Assembly (NCBI RefSeq): GCF_021117295.1
Contig: NZ_CP088247.1
Span: 3,301,001-3,365,000 of the forward strand
Length of the DNA: 64,000 nt
From: Methylorubrum sp. B1-46
GTDB lineage: Bacteria > Pseudomonadota > Alphaproteobacteria > Rhizobiales > Beijerinckiaceae
Direction of reading: 5' to 3'
Part shown: positions 35,971 through 46,224 of the stretch, piece by piece
Position numbering within the stretch: the stretch's first letter is position 1
Layout: each line of letters starts with the position of its first letter
Notes under the pieces: model-generated
Seen by the model: the letters and a program-made list of their open reading frames with translations, nothing else
Database searches by the model: none
What the model was told of the DNA's origin: nothing
Position numbers and translations under genes: made by a program

Positions 35971-37872
35971 TTACTTCCCCGGCTTCTTGTCCGCCGCGCC
36001 GGGCGGCTCGCTCGGGGCGGGTGCGCCCTTCGGCAGTTCCGGGTTCTCCGGGTTGTGCGGCGCCGCCACGGGGGCGGGCGCAGCCTGGGCCGGGTCCTGC
36101 GTCGGCGGGTTCTCGGCGGTGGCCGTCGGCTTGTCCGGCTCGGGCAGGCCGTCCTTCAGCTTGGCGTTGATCTTGACGAGATCGTCGGGCTCGGGGTTCA
36201 GGTCCTTGGCGTGCTGCCACTGAAACTTGCCCTCCAGCCGGCGGCCGGTGCGCCAGTAGGCGTCCCCGAGGTGGTCGTTGATGGTCGGATCGCCCGGCTT
36301 CAGCTCGACGGCCTTCTCCAACTCGCGCACGGCGTCGTCCCAGCGACCGAGGCGGAAGTAGGCCCAGCCAAGGCTATCGATGATCATGCCGTCGCGGGGC
36401 GAGAGATCGACGGCCTGCTTCAGCATGGTGAAGCTCTCGTCGATGTTCATGTTCCGATCGACCCAGGAATAGGCGAGGTAGTTGAGTACCTGCGCCTTGG
36501 CGTTCGGCTGGGTCGGCGGCACCAGGCTGAGCGCCTTCTTGAGGTCGGCCTCCGCCTTCTGCCACTCGCCGGCCCGCTCGTAGGCGGTGCCGCGGAAGTA
36601 GAACAACGTCCAGTTATTGGCTTCCTTGCCCGGCTGGATCAGGTTGATCGCACGAGTGTAGGTCTCGGTCGCCTCGGTAAACTTCTTGCGCGAGCGCTGC
36701 ACGTTGCCGAGCGCCGAGATCACGTCGACGTTGTCGGGATTCGCCTTGAGCACGGTGTCGAGGTGCTGAAGCGCCTCGTCGCCCCGGCCCATCTGCTCGA
36801 GGTTGAGGCCGATCTGAATGTCGGCGTTGAGCTTGAGCGGCGAGGAAGCCGGGATCTGCGCGTAGGCCTCGTTCGAGCGCTCGGTCTGCTTCATACGGTC
36901 GAGCGTGTCGGCGAGCGTCAGCCGGGCCACGGCGTGCTCGGGGGCGAGGTAGAGGGCAAGCCGTAGGTAGACCACTGCCGGAAGCTCGTCGCCCTGGGTC
37001 GAACCGGCCGAGCCGAGGCCGTAGAGCACTTCGGCCGCGCCCTCCTGGGCCGACGCGATCAGGGGCGTGAGCGGCTTGCCGGCCTTGAGCTTGTCGAGGG
37101 CGTCCACCACGAGGGGGTGACGCGGCATCACCTTCTCGAACTCGCTGTAGGCGTCGATGGCGAGATCGGTTCGGCCGATCCCGGCCTCGAAGCGGGCATA
37201 GCCGTCGACGATGCGCAGGGTGTTGTGGTCGGCGTCGTAGGCCGCCTTCAGCTTCCGCTCGGCCTCGGCCCGGTCGCCGATCACCGAGGCGATCAGCCCG
37301 GCATGGTAGTCGCGGAAGACGTTGAAGTAGCGCTCGCCGCGCAGGCGATTCAGCGTCTCGTAGGCGCGCTTGCCGTCGCCCGCGCCGGCATAGGCCCAGG
37401 CGGTGAGCAGCGTCCCGGTGAGGTCGGCGGCCGCACCCCGGCCGCTGCGGCCGAAGCTCTGGCGGGCGGGGCCGTACTGGCCAGCCTTGAGCTGGCGCAC
37501 GCCCAGCGCGAGCTGGGCAAGGCCGTTCGAGCTTTCGCGGGTGGCGAGCCGCTCGGCGGCGCGGAAGGCGTCGGTCATGGCGCCGTCGGCGAGCAGCGAC
37601 ACGAAGGCGCGCTCCAGAAGCTCGGCGTTGCGCGGGTCGCCCTTCACCGCCTCGCGGTAGAAGCTCGCGGCCGCCGCCGTGTCCTTCGAGGCGCCGGCGA
37701 TGTAGGCCGAGAGGAAGTTGCCTTCCAGCGATTCCGCCGGCTCGTATTCGGAGAGCGGCGAGGATTCCCGCGGCTGCATGGCCGCGGCCGGCAGGGTGCC
37801 GAGACCGGTCGAAGCGAGCAGCAGGGCGAGCGCGGTGGCGCTCCGGCGGGCGGCGTATCCGAACATGGGCAC
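35971..37872 (-). CDS. Exported TPR-repeat protein
   Basis: A 633-aa protein with a signal peptide (residues about 1-31, cut near AAA-MQ). A long array of tetratricopeptide repeats runs from about residue 40 to 570 (for example ADTLDRMKQTERSNEAYAQIP and NYLAYSWVDRNMNIDESFTML). A Pro/Ala-rich tail of about 60 residues follows. TPR arrays act as scaffolds for protein complexes in the periplasm or membrane. The GTG at 37872 has GGAG nine bases upstream, giving a better fit than the ATG two codons later. It lies upstream of ispE in the same orientation, as in many Rhizobiales. Confidence 0.9.
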   Translation of the reverse strand: MPMFGYAARRSATALALLLASTGLGTLPAAAMQPRESSPLSEYEPAESLEGNFLSAYIAGASKDTAAAASFYREAVKGDPRNAELLERAFVSLLADGAMTDAFRAAERLATRESSNGLAQLALGVRQLKAGQYGPARQSFGRSGRGAAADLTGTLLTAWAYAGAGDGKRAYETLNRLRGERYFNVFRDYHAGLIASVIGDRAEAERKLKAAYDADHNTLRIVDGYARFEAGIGRTDLAIDAYSEFEKVMPRHPLVVDALDKLKAGKPLTPLIASAQEGAAEVLYGLGSAGSTQGDELPAVVYLRLALYLAPEHAVARLTLADTLDRMKQTERSNEAYAQIPASSPLKLNADIQIGLNLEQMGRGDEALQHLDTVLKANPDNVDVISALGNVQRSRKKFTEATETYTRAINLIQPGKEANNWTLFYFRGTAYERAGEWQKAEADLKKALSLVPPTQPNAKAQVLNYLAYSWVDRNMNIDESFTMLKQAVDLSPRDGMIIDSLGWAYFRLGRWDDAVRELEKAVELKPGDPTINDHLGDAYWRTGRRLEGKFQWQHAKDLNPEPDDLVKINAKLKDGLPEPDKPTATAENPPTQDPAQAAPAPVAAPHNPENPELPKGAPAPSEPPGAADKKPGK

Positions 37873-38009
37873 CAGTCACGGCTCCTTCGCGGGATCGGCG
37901 GACGGAGTTTCCTCCGGCCGGCTCCGGTTTGGCGGGGGACACTGAACGCTTACCGCCATGACCGCAAGGCGAAAGGATGGCGCGGGGGAGGGGCCGTTGA
38001 GACCCCGGT

Positions 38010-38306
38010 TCAGGGGCCGTCGCCGATCTCCGCGCGGGCATCCTCCACGAGTTGGGCCAGCCCGGCATCGACCTCCGCCCCGAGCAGGGCGCGCTCGGCC
38101 GCAGTCAGATCCTTGGCCCAGGCGCCGCTGCCGAAGCCCTCCTCGCAGCGGGCCCGCTCGGCTTCGATATAGGCGCGCGTCTCTTCGGGGCGGTCCCGCA
38201 TCGCCTGCACGAAGCCGAACCACGCCGCACGCTCGACCACGGCGAGGCGGGCGCGCAGTCGCACTTCCACGGCGCGGAGGGGATCGACGGTCTCATCTTC
38301 TGCCAC
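38010..38306 (-). CDS. Small conserved-looking cytoplasmic protein
   Basis: A 98-aa acidic, helix-rich protein (RLRARLAVVERAAWFGFVQAM, RAYIEAERARCEEGFG, AERALLGAEVDAGL) without signal peptide or membrane helix. I recognise no family. It is separated by 137 bases from the TPR gene and by 51 bases from the small secreted protein gene upstream of it, both on the same strand, so it may be co-transcribed with the latter. Confidence 0.6.
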   Translation of the reverse strand: MAEDETVDPLRAVEVRLRARLAVVERAAWFGFVQAMRDRPEETRAYIEAERARCEEGFGSGAWAKDLTAAERALLGAEVDAGLAQLVEDARAEIGDGP

Positions 38307-38357
38307 GGCCGGCTCCTCCCGTTCCTGTCCGATCGCTCCCCGCTTACGGTTCCTCGC

Positions 38358-38570
38358 CTACCGTTCCTTGCGCTGCTCGCAGCGGGTCTTCACGTAGGTG
38401 TTGGCAGCGCCGCCATGGCCGGCGCTGGCGGCCAGGACCGGCCCTTGGATCAGGCATTCCTGCAGCGTGTGAGCCGGCCCGATGATCACGTCGAGGGCGG
38501 TCTCGCGGGAGCAATCGGGCATCTGAACGCTGGACGCGCAGACGAGCGCGACGACGAGGATCGAATTCAT
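38358..38570 (-). CDS. Small exported cysteine-containing protein
   Basis: A 70-aa protein starting MNSILVVALVCASS with a short signal-like hydrophobic stretch. The mature part has three cysteines (PDCSRE, QECLIQ, TRCEQRK) and the segment IGPAHTLQECLIQG. AGGGAGG lies upstream at a good distance. Proteins with this pattern are common in Methylobacterium but have no known function. Confidence 0.65.
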   Translation of the reverse strand: MNSILVVALVCASSVQMPDCSRETALDVIIGPAHTLQECLIQGPVLAASAGHGGAANTYVKTRCEQRKER

Positions 38571-38993
38571 GGGGCCGGCCTCCCTGCCGTGGATGCTTTT
38601 CTTGACGGTCGGAGCCTGTCGAAGCTCCGGCGGCCGGTGACGTTTGACGGGCGAGCGTAATCCGCGCGCTGCGCCGGTTGGAACCGAAAAACATCCTGAA
38701 AGGCTGCCCTGAGCCGATGCGTCACAGCAGCCCGGTCTGCCGTGCCGTCGAGCGGGATCTCCTCGAGCCTGATCCCGATCTCGCCGGCCGCTACCTCGGG
38801 GTCTCCCCGCCTGTCTCGATAGGTTCCAGGCCACAGGCCGAGGCCAACGGCGGCGAGCAGGCGCCTACCAAGGGATTGATTTGCCTCGCGATTTTCCAGG
38901 CGCGAAGCGGCTGCCCCAAAAAAGTCGCAAGAGGGTCCTGTCTTCACGCGGATCGGACAAGGTCGTGACCGGCGTCGTAACAGGGAGGCGGCA
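38571..38993. other. Divergent intergenic region without supported gene
   Basis: These 423 bases separate the small exported protein gene (minus) from the gene at 38994 (plus). Open frames exist on both strands but show no start-site context or protein-like pattern I trust. One minus-strand frame reads partly like a degenerate coding remnant. Promoters for both neighbours must lie here. Confidence 0.4.
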
Positions 38994-39236
38994 ATGTCTT
39001 TCGAAATCGTTCTGACGCAATCCGCGCAGGAAATCGCCGAGAGAAGCGGAGTTCTTCCGGTTCTCGAAGAGCGCGCGCGCGATGAAATCGCGGAACTACC
39101 CGGTGAAGGTCTCGAGGAACTCGAGCGCCGTCTGTTCCACGCCTTCGCGCTCGACGACGGCACCGAGGTGATCTGCTCTCTCACCGCCGGCGGTGCCGTG
39201 CGGGTCGATGCCTGCGAGGCGGAAGCGGCCGCCTGA
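38994..39236 (+). CDS. Small acidic cytoplasmic protein (80 aa)
   Basis: AGGGAGGCGGCA precedes the ATG. The 80-aa product is acidic, with helix-forming segments (SAQEIAERSGVLPVLEERARDEIAELPGEG) and the ending EVICSLTAGGAVRVDACEAEAA. It has no signal peptide or membrane helix. I do not recognise the family. It lies 154 bases upstream of another small gene in the same direction. Confidence 0.6.
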   Translation: MSFEIVLTQSAQEIAERSGVLPVLEERARDEIAELPGEGLEELERRLFHAFALDDGTEVICSLTAGGAVRVDACEAEAAA

Positions 39237-39390
39237 TCCTTCTCGCGGAACCGTGAACGGCAGGACCGGATTGCTCCTCCCGCTTGGAGTGCCTCACGAA
39301 GCACCGGGCCATCGGTCATCGCCTCCCGCGGGCGGCGACGGTGGCGCGGTCTCTTCAGCGGCATATCCCCATATCGGTCGAGGAGGACAC

Positions 39391-39714
39391 ATGGCCCACG
39401 ACACCGTCGGCGTCGAAGCCGATTTCACGAGCCTTGAGGCGGCCCGCGCTGCCAAGGACCGTCTGGTACGGGCGGGCTTTGCCCGCAACAGCATCGATAT
39501 CGACCGTGAGGGCGACACCTTCATCGTCCATCTGCCGACCCAGGAAGCGAACCGGCAGCGGGCCGCCCGCATCCTCAGGGGCCGCGCCATGATCGAGAGT
39601 GCCAAGAGCACCGGCTGGGCCGCCGCCGACACCGTCGGCAGCAACCGCCTGCTCACCCTCGGCCTCGCCGCGCTGGCTGGTTTCGCCCTCTACGGCCTGA
39701 CCAGCCGGCGCTGA
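39391..39714 (+). CDS. Small stress-protein-like protein with C-terminal helix
   Basis: A perfect AGGAGGACAC ribosome-binding site precedes the ATG at 39391. The 107-aa product has an alpha/beta N-terminal part (VEADFTSLEAARAAKDRLVRAGFARNSIDID, then the segment FIVHLPTQEANRQRAARIL), a pattern resembling general-stress-protein 17M-like domains in which residues after a first strand select one of two structural repeats. It ends in one hydrophobic helix (LLTLGLAALAGFALYGL) that would anchor it in the membrane. The family assignment is tentative. Confidence 0.65.
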   Translation: MAHDTVGVEADFTSLEAARAAKDRLVRAGFARNSIDIDREGDTFIVHLPTQEANRQRAARILRGRAMIESAKSTGWAAADTVGSNRLLTLGLAALAGFALYGLTSRR

Positions 39715-39724
39715 CGCGCCGACG

Positions 39725-39759
39725 CTTCCCGCGGAACCGCGTGCCGGTTCGGCGGGGAG
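39725..39759. terminator. Bidirectional hairpin terminator
   Basis: Arms CTTCCCGCGGAACCG and CGGTTCGGCGGGGAG pair at 13 of 15 positions with a CGTGC loop. It lies exactly between the convergent 39391 and 39761 genes. There is no long T-run. Confidence 0.7.
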
Positions 39760-39760
39760 C

Positions 39761-41095
39761 CTACGGCGTTTCGAAGAAGCGGTTGCCCGGCCGCGCGAGA
39801 CCGAGATGCTCGCGCAGGGTCGTGCCCTCGTACTCGGTGCGGAACAGGCCGCGACGCTGCAATTCCGGCACCACGCCCGCACACACATCGTCGAGCCCTT
39901 CCGGCACGAAGGGGAACATCACGTTGAAGCCGTCGCAGGCTTGCCCCTCGAGCCACTCGCCCATCCGGTCGGCGATCTGCTCCGGCGTGCCGACGAAGGT
40001 GAGCCCGCCATAGCCGCCGACGCGGCGGGCAAGCTCGCGCACGCTCGCCCCGGTGCGGCGGGCATAGTCGACGATCTGCGCCTGCCCGCTCTTGCTGGCA
40101 TTCGTCTCCGGGATCTCGGGCAGCGGCGCGTCGAGATCGAAGACGCTGGCATCGGTGCCGAGGCGGACCGAGAGGTTGGCGAGTCCACTCTCGACCGGCA
40201 CCAGCGCATCGAGCCGTGCCTTCTTCGCCTTCGCCTCCTCCTCCGTGCCGCCGACCACGACGAAGGCGCCGGGCAGGATCTTCAGGGCCTCGCGAGACCG
40301 GCCGGCCGCTGCCATCCGGCCTTTCACGTCGGCGTAGAACGTTTGCCCCGCTTCGAGCGACGAGGCCGACGCAAACACCATCTCGGCGGTCTCCGCCGCG
40401 ATCTGGCGCCCGGCCTCGGAGGCGCCGGCCTGCACGATCACCGGCCAGCCCTGCAACGGGCGTGCAACGTTGAGCGGCCCCTTCACCTTCAGGAATTCGC
40501 CCCGGTGGTTCAGGGTGTGGAGCTTGTCGGGATTAAAGTACAACCCCTGCTCGACGTCGCGGACGAAGGCGTCGTCGGCCCAGGAATCCCACAGCCCGGT
40601 GACGACCTCGAAGAATTCGCGGGCGCGGGCGTAGCGGGTGGCGTGATCGAGATGCGCGTCGCGGCCGAAGTTCAGAGCCTCGTCCGGGTTGCCGGAGGTG
40701 ACGAGATTCCAGCCGGCTCGGCCCCGCGAGATGTGGTCGAGCGAGGCGAACTTGCGGGCCACATGGTAGGGCTCGTTGTAGGTGGTCGAGGCGGTGGCGA
40801 TCAGCCCGATCCGCTCCGTCACCATGGCGAGTGCGGGCAGCAGCGTCAGCGGGTCGAACGAGGTGACGGTGGCCGAGCGCTTCAGCGCCTCCATCGGCAT
40901 GTTCATCACCGCCAGATGGTCGGCCATGAAGAAGGCGTCGAACTTGGCCGCTTCCAGGGTGCGGGCGAAGCGCACGAGATGGTCGAGGTTGAAGTTCGCG
41001 TCCGGAAATCCGCCGGGATAGCGCCACCACGCGGTATGGATGCCGATCGGGCGCATGAACGCGCCGAGATGGAGCTGTTTACGCGGTTCGCTCAA
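39761..41095 (-). CDS. FMN-dependent monooxygenase, NtaA/SnaA/DszA family
   Basis: A 444-aa bacterial luciferase-like flavin monooxygenase. The opening HLGAFMRPIGIHTAWWRYPGG, FFMADHLAV, the GRAGWNLVTSGN segment and FGRDAHLDHATRY are typical of the NtaA/SnaA/DszA group, which oxidise nitrilotriacetate, EDTA, sulfonates or dibenzothiophene sulfone. The TTG at 41095 with GGAG seven bases upstream fits the family start; an ATG at 41056 is an alternative. No flavin reductase gene is next to it. The substrate cannot be told from the sequence. Confidence 0.9.
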   Translation of the reverse strand: MSEPRKQLHLGAFMRPIGIHTAWWRYPGGFPDANFNLDHLVRFARTLEAAKFDAFFMADHLAVMNMPMEALKRSATVTSFDPLTLLPALAMVTERIGLIATASTTYNEPYHVARKFASLDHISRGRAGWNLVTSGNPDEALNFGRDAHLDHATRYARAREFFEVVTGLWDSWADDAFVRDVEQGLYFNPDKLHTLNHRGEFLKVKGPLNVARPLQGWPVIVQAGASEAGRQIAAETAEMVFASASSLEAGQTFYADVKGRMAAAGRSREALKILPGAFVVVGGTEEEAKAKKARLDALVPVESGLANLSVRLGTDASVFDLDAPLPEIPETNASKSGQAQIVDYARRTGASVRELARRVGGYGGLTFVGTPEQIADRMGEWLEGQACDGFNVMFPFVPEGLDDVCAGVVPELQRRGLFRTEYEGTTLREHLGLARPGNRFFETP

Positions 41096-41250
41096 CGCAA
41101 TTCTCCGGCCGCATCAACCCATCGATGCCACCGATCGGGTGCACGGAGCACCAAGAGCATCAACGGTACGAAGGATCCCGGTATCTCACTAGGATTGCAC
41201 GCGCCACGTCCTTAGGCTTCGAACCGAGCGAAGCTGAGAGAGACACAGGC

Positions 41251-42216
41251 ATGGCCGGAGCGAGCGTGACGCAGGACGTACCCTATCGCGCCCTGAACGG
41301 CTGGCTGGCGCTCTCCATCGCCATTCCCTGCCTCGCGCTGGCCGCGCTGACCTTCATCGGCGGCGGTGTGCTGGTCTTCGGCCGTGTCAGCATCGGCCCG
41401 TCCTTCCTGCTCGTCTCCGCAGTGGCGCTGATTGTTGGGATCGTGCTGCTCGCCGGACTCATCACGCTCAAGCCGCGGCAGGCGGCGGTGCTGACCCTGT
41501 TCGGGCGCTATCACGGCACCATCGCCCGCGACGGCTTCTGGTGGCGCAATCCGCTGACGGCGGTCGCCAAGGTCTCGCTCGCCACCGAGGCGCAGGAGAC
41601 CAAGATCATCACGGTCAACGACCTGATGGGCAATCCGATCACCATCGCGGCGGCGGCGATCTGGCGGGTGCAGGACGCGGCGCGCGCGACCTTCGACGTC
41701 GGCAGCTACCACGAATTCGTCTCGCTCCAGGCGGAGGCGGCCCTGCGCAACATCGCCTCGACCCGCCCCTACGACCATGACGAGGCGGAGAATGTCGGCG
41801 AGGAGGCGGGCGACGCCAAGCGCCGTCTCGCCGAGAAGGCCACCCGCATCGCCTCGCTGCGGGCCGACCGCGACGCGATCCACGCCGACCTGATCGCGGA
41901 ACTGGGCCAGCGCGTCGCGCTCGCGGGCGTCGTCGTCGAGGACGTGCGGATCACGCATCTGGCCTACGCGCCGGAGATCGCGGGCGCGATGCTCAAGCGC
42001 CAGCAGGCCGGCGCGATCATCGCCGCCCGCCGCCAGATCGTGGAGGGCGCGGTCGCCATCGTGCGCGACACGATCCGCCGCCTGGAGCAGCCGGAGGACG
42101 GCCATGCCGGCATCGTCTTCGACGATCAGGGCCGCGCCAGCATGGCGCAGAACATGCTCATCATGATCGTGGGAGACCGCGAGGCGACGCCGGTGGTGAG
42201 CGTGGGGAAGGGGTGA
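41251..42216 (+). CDS. SPFH-domain membrane protein
   Basis: A 321-aa protein with two N-terminal transmembrane helices (residues about 15-75) followed by an SPFH/Band 7 domain: [30 protein letters not shown], then TITVND-like strands, [23 protein letters not shown] and a coiled-coil region with [19 protein letters not shown]. Such proteins form ring assemblies in the membrane linked to lipid domains and protease control. No NfeD-like partner is adjacent. It is divergent from the monooxygenase gene and convergent with parE across a terminator. Confidence 0.9.
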   Translation: MAGASVTQDVPYRALNGWLALSIAIPCLALAALTFIGGGVLVFGRVSIGPSFLLVSAVALIVGIVLLAGLITLKPRQAAVLTLFGRYHGTIARDGFWWRNPLTAVAKVSLATEAQETKIITVNDLMGNPITIAAAAIWRVQDAARATFDVGSYHEFVSLQAEAALRNIASTRPYDHDEAENVGEEAGDAKRRLAEKATRIASLRADRDAIHADLIAELGQRVALAGVVVEDVRITHLAYAPEIAGAMLKRQQAGAIIAARRQIVEGAVAIVRDTIRRLEQPEDGHAGIVFDDQGRASMAQNMLIMIVGDREATPVVSVGKG

Positions 42217-42390
42217 GGCGCGCCTTGACGGGGCAGGAGGTTTCGCTTCGCGGCGACCCGTGATCCGAGCCCCGGATGTTTCAACGCATCGTCCCTGTAC
42301 GCATGGGCTCGGACGCGCCGGGCTGATCAGACGGGCGTTTCGCGCCGGGTCGGCACCATGCCGATGAGAACCGGAAGGCCCCGCGCAAAG

Positions 42391-42420
42391 ATCACGGCAG
42401 GCCCTACTGCCCGCCGTGAT
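42391..42420. terminator. Hairpin terminator between convergent genes
   Basis: Arms ATCACGGCAGGC and GCCCGCCGTGAT pair at 11 of 12 positions around a 6-base loop, 12 bases beyond the parE stop codon. It probably ends parE transcripts and may also stop those from the SPFH gene. Confidence 0.7.
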
Positions 42421-42431
42421 ACCGAAGCGCC

Positions 42432-44489
<2,058 letters not shown>

Positions 44490-44827
44490 GCGACGGCTCC
44501 TCGAAACGGGTCGGAGACGGGCTGCATGGCTCTTCATAACCTCGTTGTATAGGAACAAACAGGAAACAAAAAGCCTCCCGTCCGCTTCCGCCGGTCGCAG
44601 TATCACAGGGACCGGCCGTGTTCGAAGTCCGACCGTCGCGATCCGGTCCGCACGCTGTCATCTCAGTGATGCGGGTGGATGGTTAAGACGGTCTCACGAA
44701 GCCTGCGGCGGGCAGCGAACCTGCAGCAAGACGTTGAGGAGCGCGGCCCAGGATGCCTGCGGGAACAGAGAATGGTTTCCGGACGTTAACTCAGCAAGGT
44801 CAGCTTGACCGTAAGGGAGCCACGCCG
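44490..44827. other. Divergent intergenic region, parE / small membrane protein
   Basis: These 338 bases separate two divergent starts. The part next to parE (about 44525-44575) is AT-rich, with a TATACAA-like sequence on the minus strand that could be the -10 element of parE. No RNA gene or small coding frame was supported. Confidence 0.45.
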
Positions 44828-45019
44828 ATGACCCCCGCCACCGCCCAAGCGCGTCACCTCTCCCTCATGCGCCTGGAACAGGCGGCAGGCCAAGCGTTCG
44901 GCTATTCCGATGAGTCCGAGCCGGCGACTGCCCGCTTGACGCTTCTGCTCTCATCGTCGGGCTTTGCCATCGCCACGGTTGCGACGGCTCTGGCGGCCAC
45001 CATCACCTATCTCGTCTGA
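44828..45019 (+). CDS. Small membrane protein (63 aa)
   Basis: A 63-aa product with a polar N-terminal half (TAQARHLSLMRLEQAAGQAFGYSDESEP) and one C-terminal transmembrane helix (LLSSSGFAIATVATALAATITYLV), so it is a tail-anchored type of protein. The start context AAGGGAGCCACGCCG is good. No family is recognised. It ends 24 bases from the convergent threonine-aldolase-type gene. Confidence 0.55.
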   Translation: MTPATAQARHLSLMRLEQAAGQAFGYSDESEPATARLTLLLSSSGFAIATVATALAATITYLV

Positions 45020-45043
45020 TCGGCTTCTCCCGCGAAGCCGCGA

Positions 45044-46084
45044 TCACGCCGCCGCGGGCATTGCGCAGAGACGGATGTCGCGCGCCAGCGCGTCGACCCG
45101 CGCCGGGTCCGAATCCCAGGCGAACATGAAGCGGGATGCCCCGCCGATGAAACCGTAGAACTGCCAGCCGCGGGCGCGCAGCCCCTCCTGCACTGCTGCG
45201 GGTAGGTTCAGGAATACGCCGTTGGCCTCCACCGGCGCCGCGAGCGTGATGCCCGGCACATCGGCAATCCCGCGCACGAGGCGCCGGGCGCAGTCGTTGG
45301 CGTGGCGGGCATTGTCTAGCCACGCGCCGCTCTCCAGCATGCCGACCCAGGGCGCCGAGAGGTAGCGCATCTTGGAGGCGAGCTGGCCCGCCTGCTTGCA
45401 GCGATAATCGAAATCCTCCGCGAACCCGCGATCGAAGAAGATCACGGCCTCGCCCACCGCCATGCCGTTCTTGGTCCCGCCGAAGCAGAGCACGTCGACG
45501 CCGGCCTTCCAGGTCAGCGCGGCCGGGCTCGCATCGAGCGAGGCGCAGGCATTGGCGAAGCGGGCACCGTCCATGTGAAGGCGCAGGCCCGCGGCGCGGC
45601 AGACCTCGGCGACCGCGGCGATCTCGTCCGCGGTGTAGACCCGCCCGGTCTCGGTCGCCTGGGTCAGCGTCACCGCCCTCGGCTTCGGGAAATGGATGTC
45701 GCTGCGCTTGCCCGCGATCGTCCGCACGAGATCGGGCGTCAGCTTGCCGTCCTCGGTCGCGGCGGTCAGCAGCTTCGAGCCGTTGGAGAAGAATTCCGGC
45801 GCGCCGCACTCGTCGGTCTCGATATGGGCCGAGTCGGCGCAGATCACGCTGTGATAGGATTGGCAGAGCGAGGCCAGGGCGAGCGAGTTCGCCGCCGTGC
45901 CGTTGAAGACGAAGAAGACCTCGCAATCGGTCTCGAACAACTGGCGAAACCCGTCGGCGGCTGCCTGCGTCCAGGAATCGGCGCCGTAAGCCGGCGCGTG
46001 GCCGGCATTGGCCGCATGCATCGCGTCCCATGCCTCGGGACAGATCCCGGCATAGTTGTCGCTGGCGAATTGCTGCTCGGCCAC
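45044..46084 (-). CDS. Threonine-aldolase / beta-eliminating lyase family enzyme
   Basis: The GTG at 46084 with GGAG six bases upstream gives 346 aa. It is a PLP enzyme of the threonine aldolase family: FASDNYAGICPEAWDAM at the start, FVFNGTAANSLAL, LRLHMDGARFANA, and the PLP lysine in CFGGTKNGM. The most likely reaction is cleavage of L-threonine or allo-threonine to glycine and acetaldehyde. Related enzymes act on other beta-hydroxy amino acids, so the substrate is inferred. It is transcribed separately from the ABC transporter, 140 bases upstream. Confidence 0.9.
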   Translation of the reverse strand: MAEQQFASDNYAGICPEAWDAMHAANAGHAPAYGADSWTQAAADGFRQLFETDCEVFFVFNGTAANSLALASLCQSYHSVICADSAHIETDECGAPEFFSNGSKLLTAATEDGKLTPDLVRTIAGKRSDIHFPKPRAVTLTQATETGRVYTADEIAAVAEVCRAAGLRLHMDGARFANACASLDASPAALTWKAGVDVLCFGGTKNGMAVGEAVIFFDRGFAEDFDYRCKQAGQLASKMRYLSAPWVGMLESGAWLDNARHANDCARRLVRGIADVPGITLAAPVEANGVFLNLPAAVQEGLRARGWQFYGFIGGASRFMFAWDSDPARVDALARDIRLCAMPAAA

Positions 46085-46224
46085 GGCGGGCTCCGGCTCT
46101 GTTGCGTGAAAAGCGAAAGGCCGGACAGTGAACGCACCGCCCGGCCTCACGATAGGATTGTGTGCTCGCCGATCGATGTTGGCACCCCGTCCCGCCGATC
46201 CAGCGAACGGGATGCCCCGGTGCG

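Noticed and set aside
38678..38968. 96-codon open frame in the gap before 38994
   Set aside because: No ribosome-binding site, no recognisable pattern and poor codon bias; I treat the gap as non-coding.
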